The notes: generated by a model not told the origin, from the letters alone. A stretch of 64,000 bases of DNA from Wyeomyia smithii (GCF_029784165.1 NC_073696.1:236443392-236507391), one strand, 5' to 3'. Shown: positions 35,120 through 46,242, counted from the first letter of the stretch. A program made the numbers and translations.

Positions 35120-35559
35120 CCGAAATCTACATAGTCGGTTCTTTAAATTTGAAGATGATGTGTTTTTTTTTTTCATACATTGCATTGCCACCCTAGCCTG
35201 GATTCTACTAAGATTCGAACCCACGACTACTCGCTTGAAAAAACGGGCTCTATAACCTTGCGGCTACGGAGTCCTCCTGTGGTACTTACTTTTTTCTCTG
35301 ATACGCTAGAGTTTTGCAATTTTTGACAGAGTTAAAAATTCATGAAATTGCATTATACTTCATAGAAGACCGGATATTTTTTTTCCTTAAAATTCTCCGA
35401 AATTAAATAATTATCTAATTAGTCAGTCAATTTTTTTTATTTTACCTTCGGCAATCAAATAGATCCATTATTCCTCTCAAATACGGCAGTATGTGCTTGA
35501 ATGAGCTTATGACACAGACCAAAACATTACAAAATCTGAACCTTTTTTTTTTGAAATTT

Positions 35560-35719
35560 GGTAACGTTCCACTATCGTAATTTGACCTGGTTATTGTTTG
35601 CAGTCCAACTGATAGTATATAAGACATTTGCGGCATTAGTGCGACGATTCTACTGACTCCGAGCCGGAATTCAAGCATATGACGATTGGAATGTTAAACC
35701 TGCATCGTGGCTCGAGAAC
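35560..35719 (-). repeat. Degraded tRNA-derived SINE
   Basis: The minus strand reads TCTCGAGCCACGATGCAGG, CCAATCGTCATATGCTTGAATTC, GGCTCGGAGTCAGTAGAATCGT, CCGCAAATGTCTTATATACT and CAGGTCAAATTACGA, in the order of the family. The GAGACTGTTA block is lost. Confidence 0.7.
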
Positions 35720-38700
35720 AGCGTAAAGGCTGAGTATCCCAAGTTAGACATAATAATAACCAATATTAAAACATCTTCACCCCTTTATCTCCCACCATCT
35801 ATTCGATTAGAACAAGTTACAAATTCTCGATTGATTGTGCTTTTCCCATGCAGGAAAACAAATGCTCAAATCCTCTCTTATAGTAATAAAATAAACACAA
35901 AAACACTCCTCTACCGAAACACTATCTGAAGGTTAAATTAACACTTCTAAGCAGGAAGACAATGCATACACACGACTTTTCCCTCACTCGGAATCTCGTT
36001 CTCCGTTTCCGACTGGCCACTCGGCTTAGTCCCAGTGAGAACGCGACGGTGATGGATGAATTGTTTACCATAACAATTTGACTATAGCATTCATTGCTGT
36101 TGGAATATGAAACGCACCAGGCATCCGCAGCTAGAACGAATAATGGAACGTCTGGGAAAAAGACAGCCGGTGCTCGGGCTGGCGCTTATCAGAAATTGGA
36201 TCAACACCGAAGTGAGAAGTGAGAGCTCAGAAAAGCTAGCAACCGATTGTGTTAATCAATTGATTGATTCACACTTTTTTCCTCTACGTGTACCGACAAA
36301 ATCATCGATTCATTTTGGGTTTCTACTTTCAAAATAAAGTCTTGTCTTATTTTTCTAGAAGTGATATGTAGAGCCAATCTGAAGATTACCATCAGCCCTC
36401 TTCAACGTTTGATGTGCTGTAAGATAAATTGCGCGCACAGAACCAATTATTCAATGGGGAGCCTCATTTCGACAACAAAACGAGTTCGTACTTCACGTTC
36501 GTATTACCTCATCGCGAGTGTGATCGTAAACTGCTTGCCACTTGAGAAAGACACTAGCGCGGAGTGGACTGTCGCTGTTTTTGCATCTTTGGTTCCACTC
36601 TGTGAAACCGCCTGAGTAGACTCCACACTCCTTCCGCGCAAACAGGCGGCGCCAGCAAGCTCTCTAATCAACGAAACTACAAATCAGCACCTTTCGCAAA
36701 CCGTTCGTTGTTGACGCGACGACGCGCGTGGAGCAAAACTCAGGTGCTAAATTCGAGCTCGGATGGCAAATCTTCCGCAGAAGGTGCATCGTTTGATCGC
36801 GTGTAGGAAGCATAAAAGGATCTTTTCGATTTTGTTTTCTGCGGCTGTAGGTCCGGCTTTAATCACCTGGCTAAAAGTGAATGGTGCTCTTATGCGGGTT
36901 TCAATAACAGACAGAATTAGCGTTCGAATACCGAGAGAGGCCAATTATGTAAAACCTTCGGCGAGGCGACAAGAGTTGCGAAATATGCGCAATCTTCAAT
37001 GAATGTTGTTTTATGTGCGTTGGAGAACCAGTCCTTTTGATTTAGTATTGCTATGCAAAAGAATGATCTTGTCGTATGCTTCAGGCAATGATCAATCATA
37101 TGAGCAGTTTGGTGTTCACTTCGAGAACAATCCATTTTTATAGATGAGTTTGTTCGCCTCCTGCTAGGCCTAGCAAATAACATTCACAGAATGGAGTAAA
37201 AAAGTCGTTGAGTTCCCACTAGAGTTTTGAAACATGCTATGAATAATGTGTAATATGAAAAATAAGTTTATTAATTCAAGAAAATTGTATTCAAATATTC
37301 ACCATAGTATCATTTAACAGCTACCTTTCATAATGTCCAGTATAGAATGTATCTTCAAGCATTATTGTTTTCGAAATTTTTGTGACTCATAATCAGAACC
37401 ATTCGTTATACAATCTGCAGTTCTACATAAATCAAGGTATAGGGTAAGGACCACACAATTCAATTTGTTTTTCATTGCGGCTTTTACCGTTGTTGTTGTT
37501 ATTAATTAGAATTGTGCCGTGTTTTCTACACTCATCGAAATGGGAGGAAGTAATTATTATTTTCTCTCAAATGCATTTGAAGTGGTTAGTTAGTCTGTTC
37601 CATGTTTTTTTTTTTCTAGAACGAGTAAAACCAAATGGACAGAGACTTCCGTTTCATGTTTACCAATTAGTGAGATAAGACGTAGGGCTGTTTTTCACCA
37701 CGTGATGGATGAGTGCTAGAAAATGTAAACAGCAACCTCAACATACAGTTTAGCGTTGTAGCTGTGTTTACTCTTACATACCATCCGAGAGCAATGGAAT
37801 CCGAGCAATCAGATCAAAGATCTGTTCTCGGCGGCTATGGCATTTCTGTAGAAAGCTTTCGATAATATTTGCACACTGAACCGTCCCAGCAGTAATCTCG
37901 CCGCAAAGTTGTGTCAGAATGTTCCTATCCACATGATACAGAACTTACCTCACATAACCTCCCACGCGTGGCAAATGTTATCATGCATCAACAAACAGAG
38001 CAAGAAAGCTTTGATGTGCCGAGACTAAAACCATCCCGACGAAATAAATACACTCGAGATTCACCCATAATCTGATCCGACCTCTTTTTCCGTCGAATAA
38101 TAATGTGGGAAGCCCACTTTGGAGAAGCTATCACTAGGCCATACATACATTTACTGCCGTGTAGGCCTTCCTCAATCGATCATCTTTACTAACTCCCCCG
38201 GCTTACGTTTTGCTTTTTTCCAACCTCAAACCAACATCTGAGATATTTTTTTCCTACGTTTCATACTTGGGAAACCTTTCATTCAAAGGTTGTTTCAACT
38301 GTACACACTCTCTTAAGATAGATTAAGCATCACAACCACTACCATCATCATCATCATTATTATCATCTCCACTTGCGTGTTTGGTAGCAGTACAGAAGCA
38401 GAGTAGTGAAGAGCATCGCGTCCCGAAAGCTCTGCTTTCGCAGTTTCCATTTAATTTATCTCGGACCCCTCAACTGGCCACTTGGATTACTGTAGGTAAG
38501 CAAAAGCAGCTGCGATTTTCCACGTGGTATAGTTACGTAACTCCCTACAGCCAGCCAGAAGTGTTTACCGTAGACCATGGTTTTAGTTACATTGCACCAA
38601 ATACAATCCATGATATTTTGGAAGAAAATTCGATGTACAAAAGAGCGAATAAGTGGAATATAGCTTAACCAGAGGCAAATCGATTCGAAAGTTTGTCCAT

Positions 38701-39110
38701 TCTGGTTAAAATTAGCGTGAAATTGCTGCCATAGCGGGTGAAGCGGCGAAGCTAATCCGAATGTTATGGGAGGGTCACTCAGAGCGCCGGCCAGGTTGGT
38801 TTGGTAGATCCCAAAACGGTGCACACGTAATAGCTGTTGCGATGATGTATTTGAAAGTCACTATAACAAGGCGGCATTCTGATCGAATAGATTCGTGATG
38901 ATGTGGTGAAAATATCGGGCTTGGGAATGGCAGCCCTGAGGTTGCCGCACGTAATCTAAACGTGATCTTAATTTCATTTAAGTTGTTATTTCGGAATATG
39001 CAACGGAGCAACCACATTTTCTCAACCACTGCATAGACTTAATCACGTGCAATGAAAAACGGGTCCTGTGTTTTGTCTTGAACATTGGACATGATTCGGT
39101 TTTTATAGCA
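35720..39110. other. Long unassigned stretch, GC-balanced patches
   Basis: 35980-36240 and 36540-36760 are more GC-rich (CGCGACGACGCGCG near 36718) and might be regulatory or untranslated sequence. There is a (CAT)n-like run near 38340-38370. Frames of 60-122 codons, often overlapping on both strands (e.g. 38381-38668 plus, 38456-38824 minus), show no domain I recognise. No repeat partners detected. Confidence 0.4.
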
Positions 39111-39319
39111 AACTAGCTGACCCGGCAAACTTCGTCTCGCCTATTTTAGTGTTCAATTTAATAGTTTTAAACATTTCAAATTCATTGATTCCTTGCGATT
39201 TGTTTATATCATTCGAAATGATTGGTTCTATCGGAATGACAACATCCTCGACTTTTGGCTTTTGTACATCACCTCTATTCCGGAAATATATTGAATGCAT
39301 TTCAGTTATTTTCGTTTCT

Positions 39320-40345
39320 TTTAGAAACTGAAAGTGGTCATCTTCGAATTCAAAATGGTGTGCAGGGTCAATGCTTGGCTTCTATACATCATTTCGATTA
39401 CGGAAATATCCATATGTAGTAGTATTCGGTTATTTTTGGCTGTTTCCCAAAGGTTGCCATTTAACAATTCAAACTGGTGTCTAAGGTCAATTTTTAGTTA
39501 CCTGCATCGTTCTGGATCCGGTGGTACACATATTGAGTGTTTTCAGAAACCGTAAGTCGCCATCTTGGATTTCAAAATGACATTAGGAGACAATTTTCGG
39601 CCTCTGAGTGTCAATCTGGTTGAAGAAACACTCATATTGGGTGGTATTTTGTCATTTTCGGCTGTTTTATAGACACCGGAAGTCGCCATCTTACAATTCA
39701 AAATGTTGTCTGAGGTCGATTTGTGGCTTAAGTGCATCATAAAAATCCCGGAAATACCCATATTGGGTTGCATTCGGTCATTTGCCGCTGGTTTCCAGAA
39801 ACCGGAAGTCGCCATCTTGGATTTCAAAATGGCATTAGGGGACAGTTTTTGGCCTCTGAGCGTCATTTTGGTTAAAGAAACACTCACATTGGGTGAAATT
39901 TGGTTATTTTCGGCTGTTTTCCAGATACCGGAAGTCGCCATCTTGCAATTCAAAATGTTGTCTGAGGTCGATTTTTGGCTTCAGTGCAACTGTAACAATT
40001 CCAGAAATACCCAAATTGGGTGGTATTTGGTCATTTGCCGCAGTTTTTCAGAAACCGGAAGTCGCCATCTTGGATTTCAAAATGGCTCAGGAGACAATTT
40101 TTGGCCTCTGAGCGTCAATCTGGTTGAAGAAACACTCAGATTGGGTGGTATTTTGTCATTTTCGGTTTTTTTTTCAGACACCGGAAGTCGCCATCTTACA
40201 ATTCAAAATGTTGTCTGAGGTCAATTTGTGACTTCAGTGCGTTACAACTATTCCGGAAATACCCATATTGGGTGGTATCTGGTCATTTACCACTGTTTTT
40301 CAGAAACCGGAAGTCGCCATCTTGGATTTAAAAATGGCATTTGGA
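39320..40345 (+). repeat. 126-bp tandem array with 252-bp higher order
   Basis: CCGGAAGTCGCCATCTT or its variants start at 39550, 39676, 39802, 39928, 40055, 40181 and 40307. Units alternate between two types, one continuing GGATTTCAAAATGGC and the other ACAATTCAAAATGTTGTCTGAGG, so the true repeat is a 252-bp dimer. Because 126 is divisible by three, frames of 171 codons (plus) and 136 codons (minus) stay open; they are repeat artefacts. Two weaker units precede at about 39328 and 39445. Confidence 0.93.
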
Positions 40346-41235
40346 GACATGCCAGAAGAAGGAAGGGTGTCGAAACATTATGGACATGTTTGTAACATCT
40401 ACAAACATTTACTTGCCAAATTTGGTTATATTTGCTTGATTGGTTCTCGAGCTGTGCGAAATTTGAGTATCATTTGTATGGGACCCCCACCTTATAGAAG
40501 AAGGAGGGGTGTCAAACCATTATGGATATATTTGTTGCCCTTAAAAACATCCACATTCCAAATTTTATTGTATTTGGTTGATTGGTTCTCGAGCTGTGCG
40601 AAATTCGTGTTTCATTTGTATGGGACCCCTCCCTTGTTGAAGAGGGAGGGGTGTCAAATCATTATCGCGATATTTGTTACCCCTAAAAACATCCACCTAC
40701 CCAATCTGGTTCTATTTACTTCGTTAGTTCTCTAGATATGCAGAAATTTGAGTTTCATTTGTATGGGACCCGTCCCTTCCAGAAGAGGGAGGGGTGACGA
40801 ACTAATATGGACATATTTGTCACTCCTAAAAACATCCACATGCCAAATTTGGTTTCATTTGCTTGGTTAGTTTTTGAGATGTGCAGAAATTCGTGTTTCA
40901 TTTGTATGGGGGCCCTCCCTTCCAGAAGAGGGAGGGGTCTCAAGCTATCATGAAAACCTTTTCCGGCCCCTAAAACCCCTACATACAAATTTTCACGTCG
41001 ATCGGTTCGGTAGTTTCCGAGCCTATATGGATCAGACAGACAGACCGGACTGCATTTTCATAGGTATAGATTTGTTATCCCTAAAAACATCCACATGCCA
41101 AATTTGCTGGTTTGTTTTCGAGATGTGCATGAATTTGTGTTTCATTTGTATGGGATCCCTCCCTTCCAGAAGAGGAGGGGTCTCGAATTACCTTAGTCAC
41201 CTTTCTCGGCCCCTAAAATCCCTATATACAAAATT
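40346..41235 (+). repeat. About 143-bp tandem array
   Basis: CATTTGTATGGGA(C/G)CC starts near 40471, 40613, 40756, 40899 and 41143 (the last interval is longer). Each unit has an imperfect CCCTTCCAGAAGAGGGAGGGG hairpin, AAAACATCCACAT-CCAAATTTGG and GAG(C/A)TGTGC. The 155- and 138-codon frames here follow the repeat and are not considered genes. Confidence 0.88.
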
Positions 41236-41274
41236 TCACGCCGATCGGTTCAGTAGTTTCCAAGCCTATATGAA

Positions 41275-41325
41275 ACAGACAGACAGATAGACAGACAGAT
41301 AGACAGACAGACAGAGCTGCATTTT
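41275..41325 (+). repeat. (GACA/GATA)n microsatellite
   Basis: Interrupted tetranucleotide run at the 3' end of the interspersed element. Its complement GTCT/GTTTGTCTG marks the matching end of the minus-strand copy near 46855. Confidence 0.9.
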
Positions 41326-41339
41326 TATATGTATAGATT

Positions 41340-42320
41340 AGCAGCTCGAGAATTCTAGAGTAATAATATTAGTTATTATTAGTTTGATATGCAAATTTAA
41401 ATAACATCGCAGCTCATTCGGATTAGATTACGTTTTTCCAGTACGGTGATGGCAATTTCAAAATTTCATACCCATCAATTAAATGTTGCAACATCGTTTG
41501 TTTTGAATGAAATCCAAACTGGAACTGATTCGATGGAATGCGTTACAATCTCGCTAATAATGCCAGTCAGCGTTGACAAAAGGACGGAAAACTGGCCCTC
41601 GTCATCGTCGGAGCCATCCAGCTGAAGAAAGGTACCGGGCGGGGCTGTAATTGAAGTGTTTGAATGTTTCATAGCTTTGTATCACGCTGACAGGTGCTAT
41701 AACACAAAAAAAAAAAAGGGCTGAAAGTAAAAGTCTTTCGTTCCCTTCACGGGACGCATGTCGCAGCGAAGAGATTAGTGCGCGCGGTGTGTATGCAATA
41801 GCAACATCTGTTATACAAAGTTGTTCAACCGTCCGTCACCTGTTGCTATTTCGTGAATCACGTACGGTTTGTTACGAAATGCTCTGCTTTGAAAAGAAGG
41901 ATAATCCGCCTAGGCGCGGACACCAATTTAGGCCAGCTTTAATCAATTTAACCTTCAAAGCAGCAGTCGAAAATAAGATTAAAGTGAATTATACCCCAAC
42001 ATATCACGATTTGTGCCACTAACTTTTGTGTATGCGTGAGATTTTATCTTATTTTGTGAATTGGAATAATTTGGATTAATTTTTGTTTAACTAATGAAGT
42101 AACATTTCACTTCAACGCAAAAAATATGTGGCCTTGTATCACGATAGCACGAACTTTGTCTATTTTAATGATGCGTCGAAATTCATATTTAGTTTCCACC
42201 ATTACCATCGTATTAGAATTTGCATCATTGATATCGTTAAATATCATTTTTTGTAGAACTGGTATCTGGGTCAATCTTTTTAAATATTTTTGCTAATATC
42301 AGTATTATAAGTTTCCATTG
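41340..42320. other. Unassigned stretch
   Basis: No supported gene. Frames of 65-77 codons lack domains. Confidence 0.45.
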
Positions 42321-42418
42321 AATTCTACTAGAAATTTGAGAAGTAAATATTGAAAACTATACTTGACCGTATACTTTGTATATTTTCAATATTTACTTCT
42401 CAAATTTCTAGTAGAGTT
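42321..42418. repeat. Hairpin-forming inverted repeat, about 40-bp arms
   Basis: CTACTAGAAATTTGAGAAGT followed by AAATATTGAAAA (42324-42357) is mirrored by TTTTCAATATTT and ACTTCTCAAATTTCTAGTAG (42383-42414). The match extends a little further on both sides with a mismatch or two. The spacer is about 20 nt and there are no flanking duplications. Confidence 0.9.
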
Positions 42419-43839
42419 TGTCGGAGTTTAAACTACTGTCCAAGTGCCTTCTTTGATCATTATCATCTGGATTCCTCGAAGTTTCTCCGCTGCTGACGAG
42501 AATCCTCTGCTCGTTCATGCTTGCCGATTAACACCGGTAGCCACACTTTTTCAATCGAGCCACGTCTGTGCGTTCTTAACTTTTTCCGTCTACTAGAAAT
42601 CCTTCGGATATTCTGCTGCTCCGTTATATTAACGCTGGTTCTTGATCTTTTTTTTTGGTAAGGAATTGTCCATATCACTGTGGTACGGAAGCTCAAAACC
42701 GTGAAGAAAAGTGTTTTCAATTACGTTTATCTAGAACTTTGGTGAAGAAAGCATTGCTCTAAATTTAGATTCTACAGCGCCACTAGCAGTGAATTCGGAA
42801 CAAAGATTTAAAGTCATTCTTCAATTTTATTTTTAGTAATATGTAGTATGTCAAAAGATTCAGTATTTAGAAAGTAAATGAAAAAAGTTAATTCCTTGTA
42901 AATAAGTCAGTCTGTATAGAAGCAATCTTTTTTGAGTCTTCCACTAAAATGTGTGTTTTGGTCATATACGGACTCAATTGTCCAGGATTCGATTAACCGA
43001 GGTTTTTGACTTGATAATCCAGAATATATTTTTTTACTGTTCGTTTTAATTTTTTTTTTTCAAAAAATTACCTCTACTATCCCTCTCGCCATATTTGTCA
43101 CCATTTATGTCCTTTCCGGAAAGTTTGGGGCGTGTCAGAGTCAAGTAAAAATAATCAAAGTCTAATTTATTTTTATTTTTGCTTCTGAAGGTTTTTTTCG
43201 CCTTTTCTTCTCACAAATAATTTCTGGCTACGCCACTGCACCATACAAGTAAAACAACAGAAGGGAATGTCTATTTTATGTTCGTTGATTGCAACTTTGA
43301 ATATATTTTTTTTCGATTAGCCGGTGTGAAAAAAATTCGATACTCCGGATTATTGAGTCTGACATGCACAATAATATTCAGAGAATTGTTGCCTTCTGAA
43401 TACTACAATAAAGATCTTTTTCACACGATTCCATGTACCGTGCAAAAAACAAACCGCGTAAACAATCGTGTAAAAACGTGGAGACGAAAAATCGTGCAAA
43501 AAAACCGCGTTAAGAAAAAATCGCGTTATTTGGAAAATTGTCGAAAAAAAACGTGTAAAATGAAACAGTGTAAAAAAACCTGTGAAAAAAGCTCGGACTG
43601 GATTATCCGGAGACTCGATTATCCGAAGAAAATGGTTCGAATATCCGGAGTATTTTTTTTCTGTATTTCTACAACGTACTTTTGTCTTCCGGGTCGCTTT
43701 CGGAGTTCGGGGTTGTTCATAATTGCAGCGGTACAAGCCCCGTTCCGCTTAGGCAGTTCGTTTTTGGCAGCTTTCTCGTCCTTCCTTTAACCAATTCTCA
43801 CTCAATAACCTCCAAAAGCAAGGTATTATGGTTTTTTGT
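42419..43839. other. Fragments of CGATTATCCG and CCGCGT repeats
   Basis: 42770-42960 resembles the CAAAGTT-block family (CGCCACTAGCAG, ATGTAGTATGTCAA). GATTATCCGGAGACTCGATT at about 43602 and related words near 42985 and 43345 recall pogo/Tigger-type ends, as does CAGGTCACACTCGATTATCC (inverted) ending near 45555. 43430-43590 is an array of CCGCGT- and CGTGTAAAA-like words. The 170- and 128-codon frames on opposite strands (43278-43790, 43350-43736) lie across this low-complexity sequence and are not supported as genes. Confidence 0.5.
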
Positions 43840-44485
43840 CTGAGGTCTTTTTTCACGCGGTTGGTTGTACCGAAAAAATCCGCGTATACAAAAACCGCGT
43901 GATTTTAAAAAATCGCGTAAAAAAATCTCCAAGATCCGATTAAAAATAATGGCACGTAAGTAAATATAAACTTTAAAAATGATATAAAAATGGTAACGAA
44001 ATACACAAAATAAGTTTATAGTGCTTCTAAAATGAAAATTCATTGAAGAACATGACAATAACTTTTAAATAATAGTTTTGCCACATGCTTAAGCTTTCGT
44101 TCCTTAATCGGAAGCTAATCGCAACGACCCTGACTCGTATCGTTATACAATTATTAATGTAGTTTTGTTCCTCCTTCCCGAATCAACGGAAATTGCCTAT
44201 TTTTTGATAATAACAGCAAATATAATAAAAATATGCATTATTTAGATTAATAAAACAGAATATCTTATTGTCATGAATCATACGATTGATTTTTACTCTA
44301 TTGGATTTACTTATACTAAACTTATTTAATACCGCGTAAAAATATTCTTTCAAAACGCATAAAAATAATCTGCGTTATTTAAAAAAAAACGCGTAGAAAT
44401 AATCCGCGTTATTGTAAAAAATCGCATAAAAAAGTCGCGTATAAAAAAACCGTATAAAAATAACCCGCGTAAAAAAAGACCCCAG
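43840..44485. mobile_element. CCGCGT-rich non-autonomous element, about 646 bp
   Basis: The left end CTGAGGTCTTTTTTCACGCGG is matched, inverted, by CTGGGGTCTTTTTTTACGCGG at the right. Subterminal regions on both sides contain repeated ACGCGG/CCGCGT words spaced by A- or T-runs. The interior (43940-44330) is AT-rich. A target duplication was not clear. A related end lies at 44755-44845. Confidence 0.65.
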
Positions 44486-44754
44486 TGTATTCCAGTAATA
44501 TAATGGCCATGATCATTGCAGTACTTAGAACCACAAACCCTATCCCGGTTCTATTCCGGATACTTTCGAATTATTGAACCAAAACTCATCAAGCGAAAAT
44601 AATAACGACTTGAAATCCGCAAAGTGGTCCATATCGAGCATCTAGGTCGTTATAGGTCACTCAAGAAATAGAAAAAAAAACATGAGTGTTGTTTTATTTC
44701 GTTTTTACATCTTCGAGATAATCAATATAACATAATTTTTTATCACGTATACAC

Positions 44755-44852
44755 AAAGGTCGTTTTTTACGCGGCTTTTCTACGTGGATTTCGGAATTTA
44801 CGCGGTTTTTTTACGTGGGTTTTTTTACGCGTAAAAAGCGACTTTTTTTCTG
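44755..44852. repeat. Related TTTTTTACGCGG-rich fragment
   Basis: GGTCGTTTTTTACGCGGC, then TTTACGCGGTTTTTTTACGTG and TTTTTTTACGCGTAAAAA within 95 bp. It resembles one end of the element at 43840-44485. Confidence 0.6.
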
Positions 44853-45340
44853 TATGGACTTTCTCACTGCGACCAGAATCGTTGATCTATTGTGAGATAT
44901 GCCCGGGTGTTTGCTGTATCCCGCACTTCTATTTTTAGCAATACCGCTAATGAGAAGTGGTATGCTTATTATTATTTTTGATCAGTGCTTATGCTTGTGT
45001 GTTATGTACTTCCCCTCATTTTACACGCTTACTGTTCTTCTATACCGAGCCTCCTTCCTCCTGCCAAATATCGCCAACTATAATTCCCTGGAGAAGTTTC
45101 GTCGTGCGTCCTTCTGGACAGTTTTATTGATAAGAGGGACTTATTTTTTGTTAAGAGGAAGTCACGCAAAGGTATTATAGAATTCAGCGTAAAGCAAGGG
45201 TAAGTGGTGGGGAGCCTGAGAAAAAACTTATACTTAAAGTCAATTTTGACATCGAATGGCCTGATGCTACTAAGATTCGAACCCACGACCATCCGCTTGA
45301 CAAAGCGGACTCTGTAACCTTGCGGCTACGCAGCTCCCCT
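44853..45340 (-). repeat. SINE-headed dispersed repeat, uninterrupted copy
   Basis: The minus strand starts with a tRNA-like head. Its A-box-like word TAGCCGCAAGG and B box GGTTCGAATC (complement of 45274-45284) follow GGGAGCTGCG. The body runs through CAGGCTCC and GTGCGGGATACAGCAAACAC to about 44853. It is the intact reference for the split copy at 32187-35278. Confidence 0.75.
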
Positions 45341-46027
45341 AAAAAGCGAGTTTAGTGTATATGTATAACAAACGCCGACAAACAGTCTATAGACAATTTC
45401 TGATTTTTTTCGTCGGCACATGCATTGTGTACAATTTATTATAATAGAAAACTCACTGTTCCAGATGAAAGACATGAAAGTTTAAATGAAAAAAGGCTCG
45501 ATTATCCGGATCGAAATGTTTTTCAAAACTCCGGATAATCGAGTGTGACCTGTATTAAAAAAAAATCGAATTTTAAGGACCAGTATGATATGGAACGATA
45601 TATCTCCCAAACGAGAGAAGTCAGAAAAAAAGTGTCCACGGCAAAGTTCTTTGTAACAACTCAATCTACAGTTTTGCTGCAAAAATCATTGCGCAGAATT
45701 GTCAGACTGAAAAGCTGAACTTTGCACTGCCACTAGCGGCGAAGTACTGAACTGGAACATGTTGTCATTCTTTGAGACCCTTTATATGCTGAATATCTTC
45801 TGAAGATAATATGCCAAAAAATAAACAGTATTTGGAGAATAAAAGAAAAACAGATCACGATTTTGAGCTCTCGTACCACTGTGCATACTTTTTCGGATTT
45901 TCAAGGGCTTTTTTACTTTGTTCACTACTTCAAACTTTGAATAGGAATAAACTTGGAAAACTTTGCTCGAAGTGAAAAAAATTTCACTTTGTTACTTCGT
46001 AACTATGCAGCTTGTCTGGGCCCTTGT
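45341..46027. other. Unassigned stretch with repeat fragments
   Basis: 45485-45557 holds two inverted CGATTATCCGGA words, probably a short pogo-like remnant flanked by TA. 45570-45880 matches the CAAAGTT-block family (GTGTCCACGGCAAAGTT, CTGCCACTAGCGGCG, ATTTTGAGCTC). Confidence 0.5.
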
Positions 46028-46242
46028 CTGGCGTTCTGAGTTGTTTTTGCTGGCATAGTAAGCAATTATGTTGTTGAATAAAGCTCATTCTCTGTTAGAA
46101 ATCCAAACCGGTTAGACATGGTACTTACTTCAGGTTATGAAGTAAGTACCATGTCTAACCGGTTTGGATTTCTAACAGAGAATGAGCTTTATTCAACAAC
46201 ATAATTGCTTACTATGCCAGCAAAAACAACTCAGAACGCCAG
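46028..46242. repeat. Perfect palindrome, 105-bp arms, 5-nt spacer
   Basis: Arms 46028-46132 and 46138-46242 are exact reverse complements by my base-by-base reading, separated by GGTTA. There are no flanking duplications and no terminal motif of a known element. A transcript through it would form a hairpin stem of 105 bp. Confidence 0.95.

Larger units (their letters stand above)
33276..35197. mobile_element. Foldback MITE (GGGTGGCA ends), split by RTE insert
   Basis: The ends are GGGTGGCAGCG (33276) and, inverted, GGGTGGCAATG (35197), flanked by TA. The two halves are imperfect inverted copies: TTTTGACCCTCGAAAATGGACAT near 33380 against ATGTTCATTTTCGAGGGTCAAAA near 33515, and GTGTAAAATTTCAGCTCAA against its inverted partner near 33590. 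Without the retrotransposon at 33638-35119 and one copy of the duplication it is about 427 bp. Confidence 0.82.
32187..35278 (-). repeat. SINE-headed dispersed repeat, split by nested insertions
   Basis: Both extremities align with the uninterrupted copy 44853-45340. 32187-32490 matches CCCGGGTGTTT-CTGTAT-CCGCACTT and AACGTAAA...GAACCTGAG. 35205-35278 matches the tRNA-like head (GATTCGAACCC and TAACCTTGCGGCTACG). The interior has been opened by the TTAA MITE 32508-32649, unassigned sequence 32654-33262, and the foldback element beginning at 33276, itself split by a retrotransposon. Confidence 0.8.
39111..41339 (+). repeat. Interspersed element with two internal arrays, (GACA)n end
   Basis: It starts AACTAGCTGACCCGGCAAAC and ends with a GACA/GATA microsatellite followed by GCTGCATTTTTATATGTATAG. 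Between lie an array of 126-bp units (about 39320-40350) and an array of about 143-bp units (about 40350-41230). A second, minus-strand copy spans 46845-50250. Termini and microsatellite recall the DINE-1/mini-me (Helentron-like) elements of insects. That classification is from resemblance only. Confidence 0.8.

Noticed and set aside
35205..35278. tRNA gene suggested by GATTCGAACCC and GCGGCTACG
   Set aside because: Only the head of a tRNA-derived SINE; the acceptor stem does not close, and the same sequence occurs at 45270-45340.
39703..40218. 171-codon plus-strand open frame (and a 136-codon minus frame)
   Set aside because: Both lie in the 126-bp tandem array; the period is a multiple of three, so frames stay open on both strands without selection.
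40268..41290. 155- and 138-codon plus frames with repeated motifs
   Set aside because: They follow the 143-bp array of the interspersed element and change frame between units; no protein family recognised.
43278..43790. 170-codon plus frame rich in Lys/Arg
   Set aside because: Composition follows the CCGCGT/CGTGTAAAA low-complexity repeat, and a 128-codon frame is open on the other strand over the same DNA.
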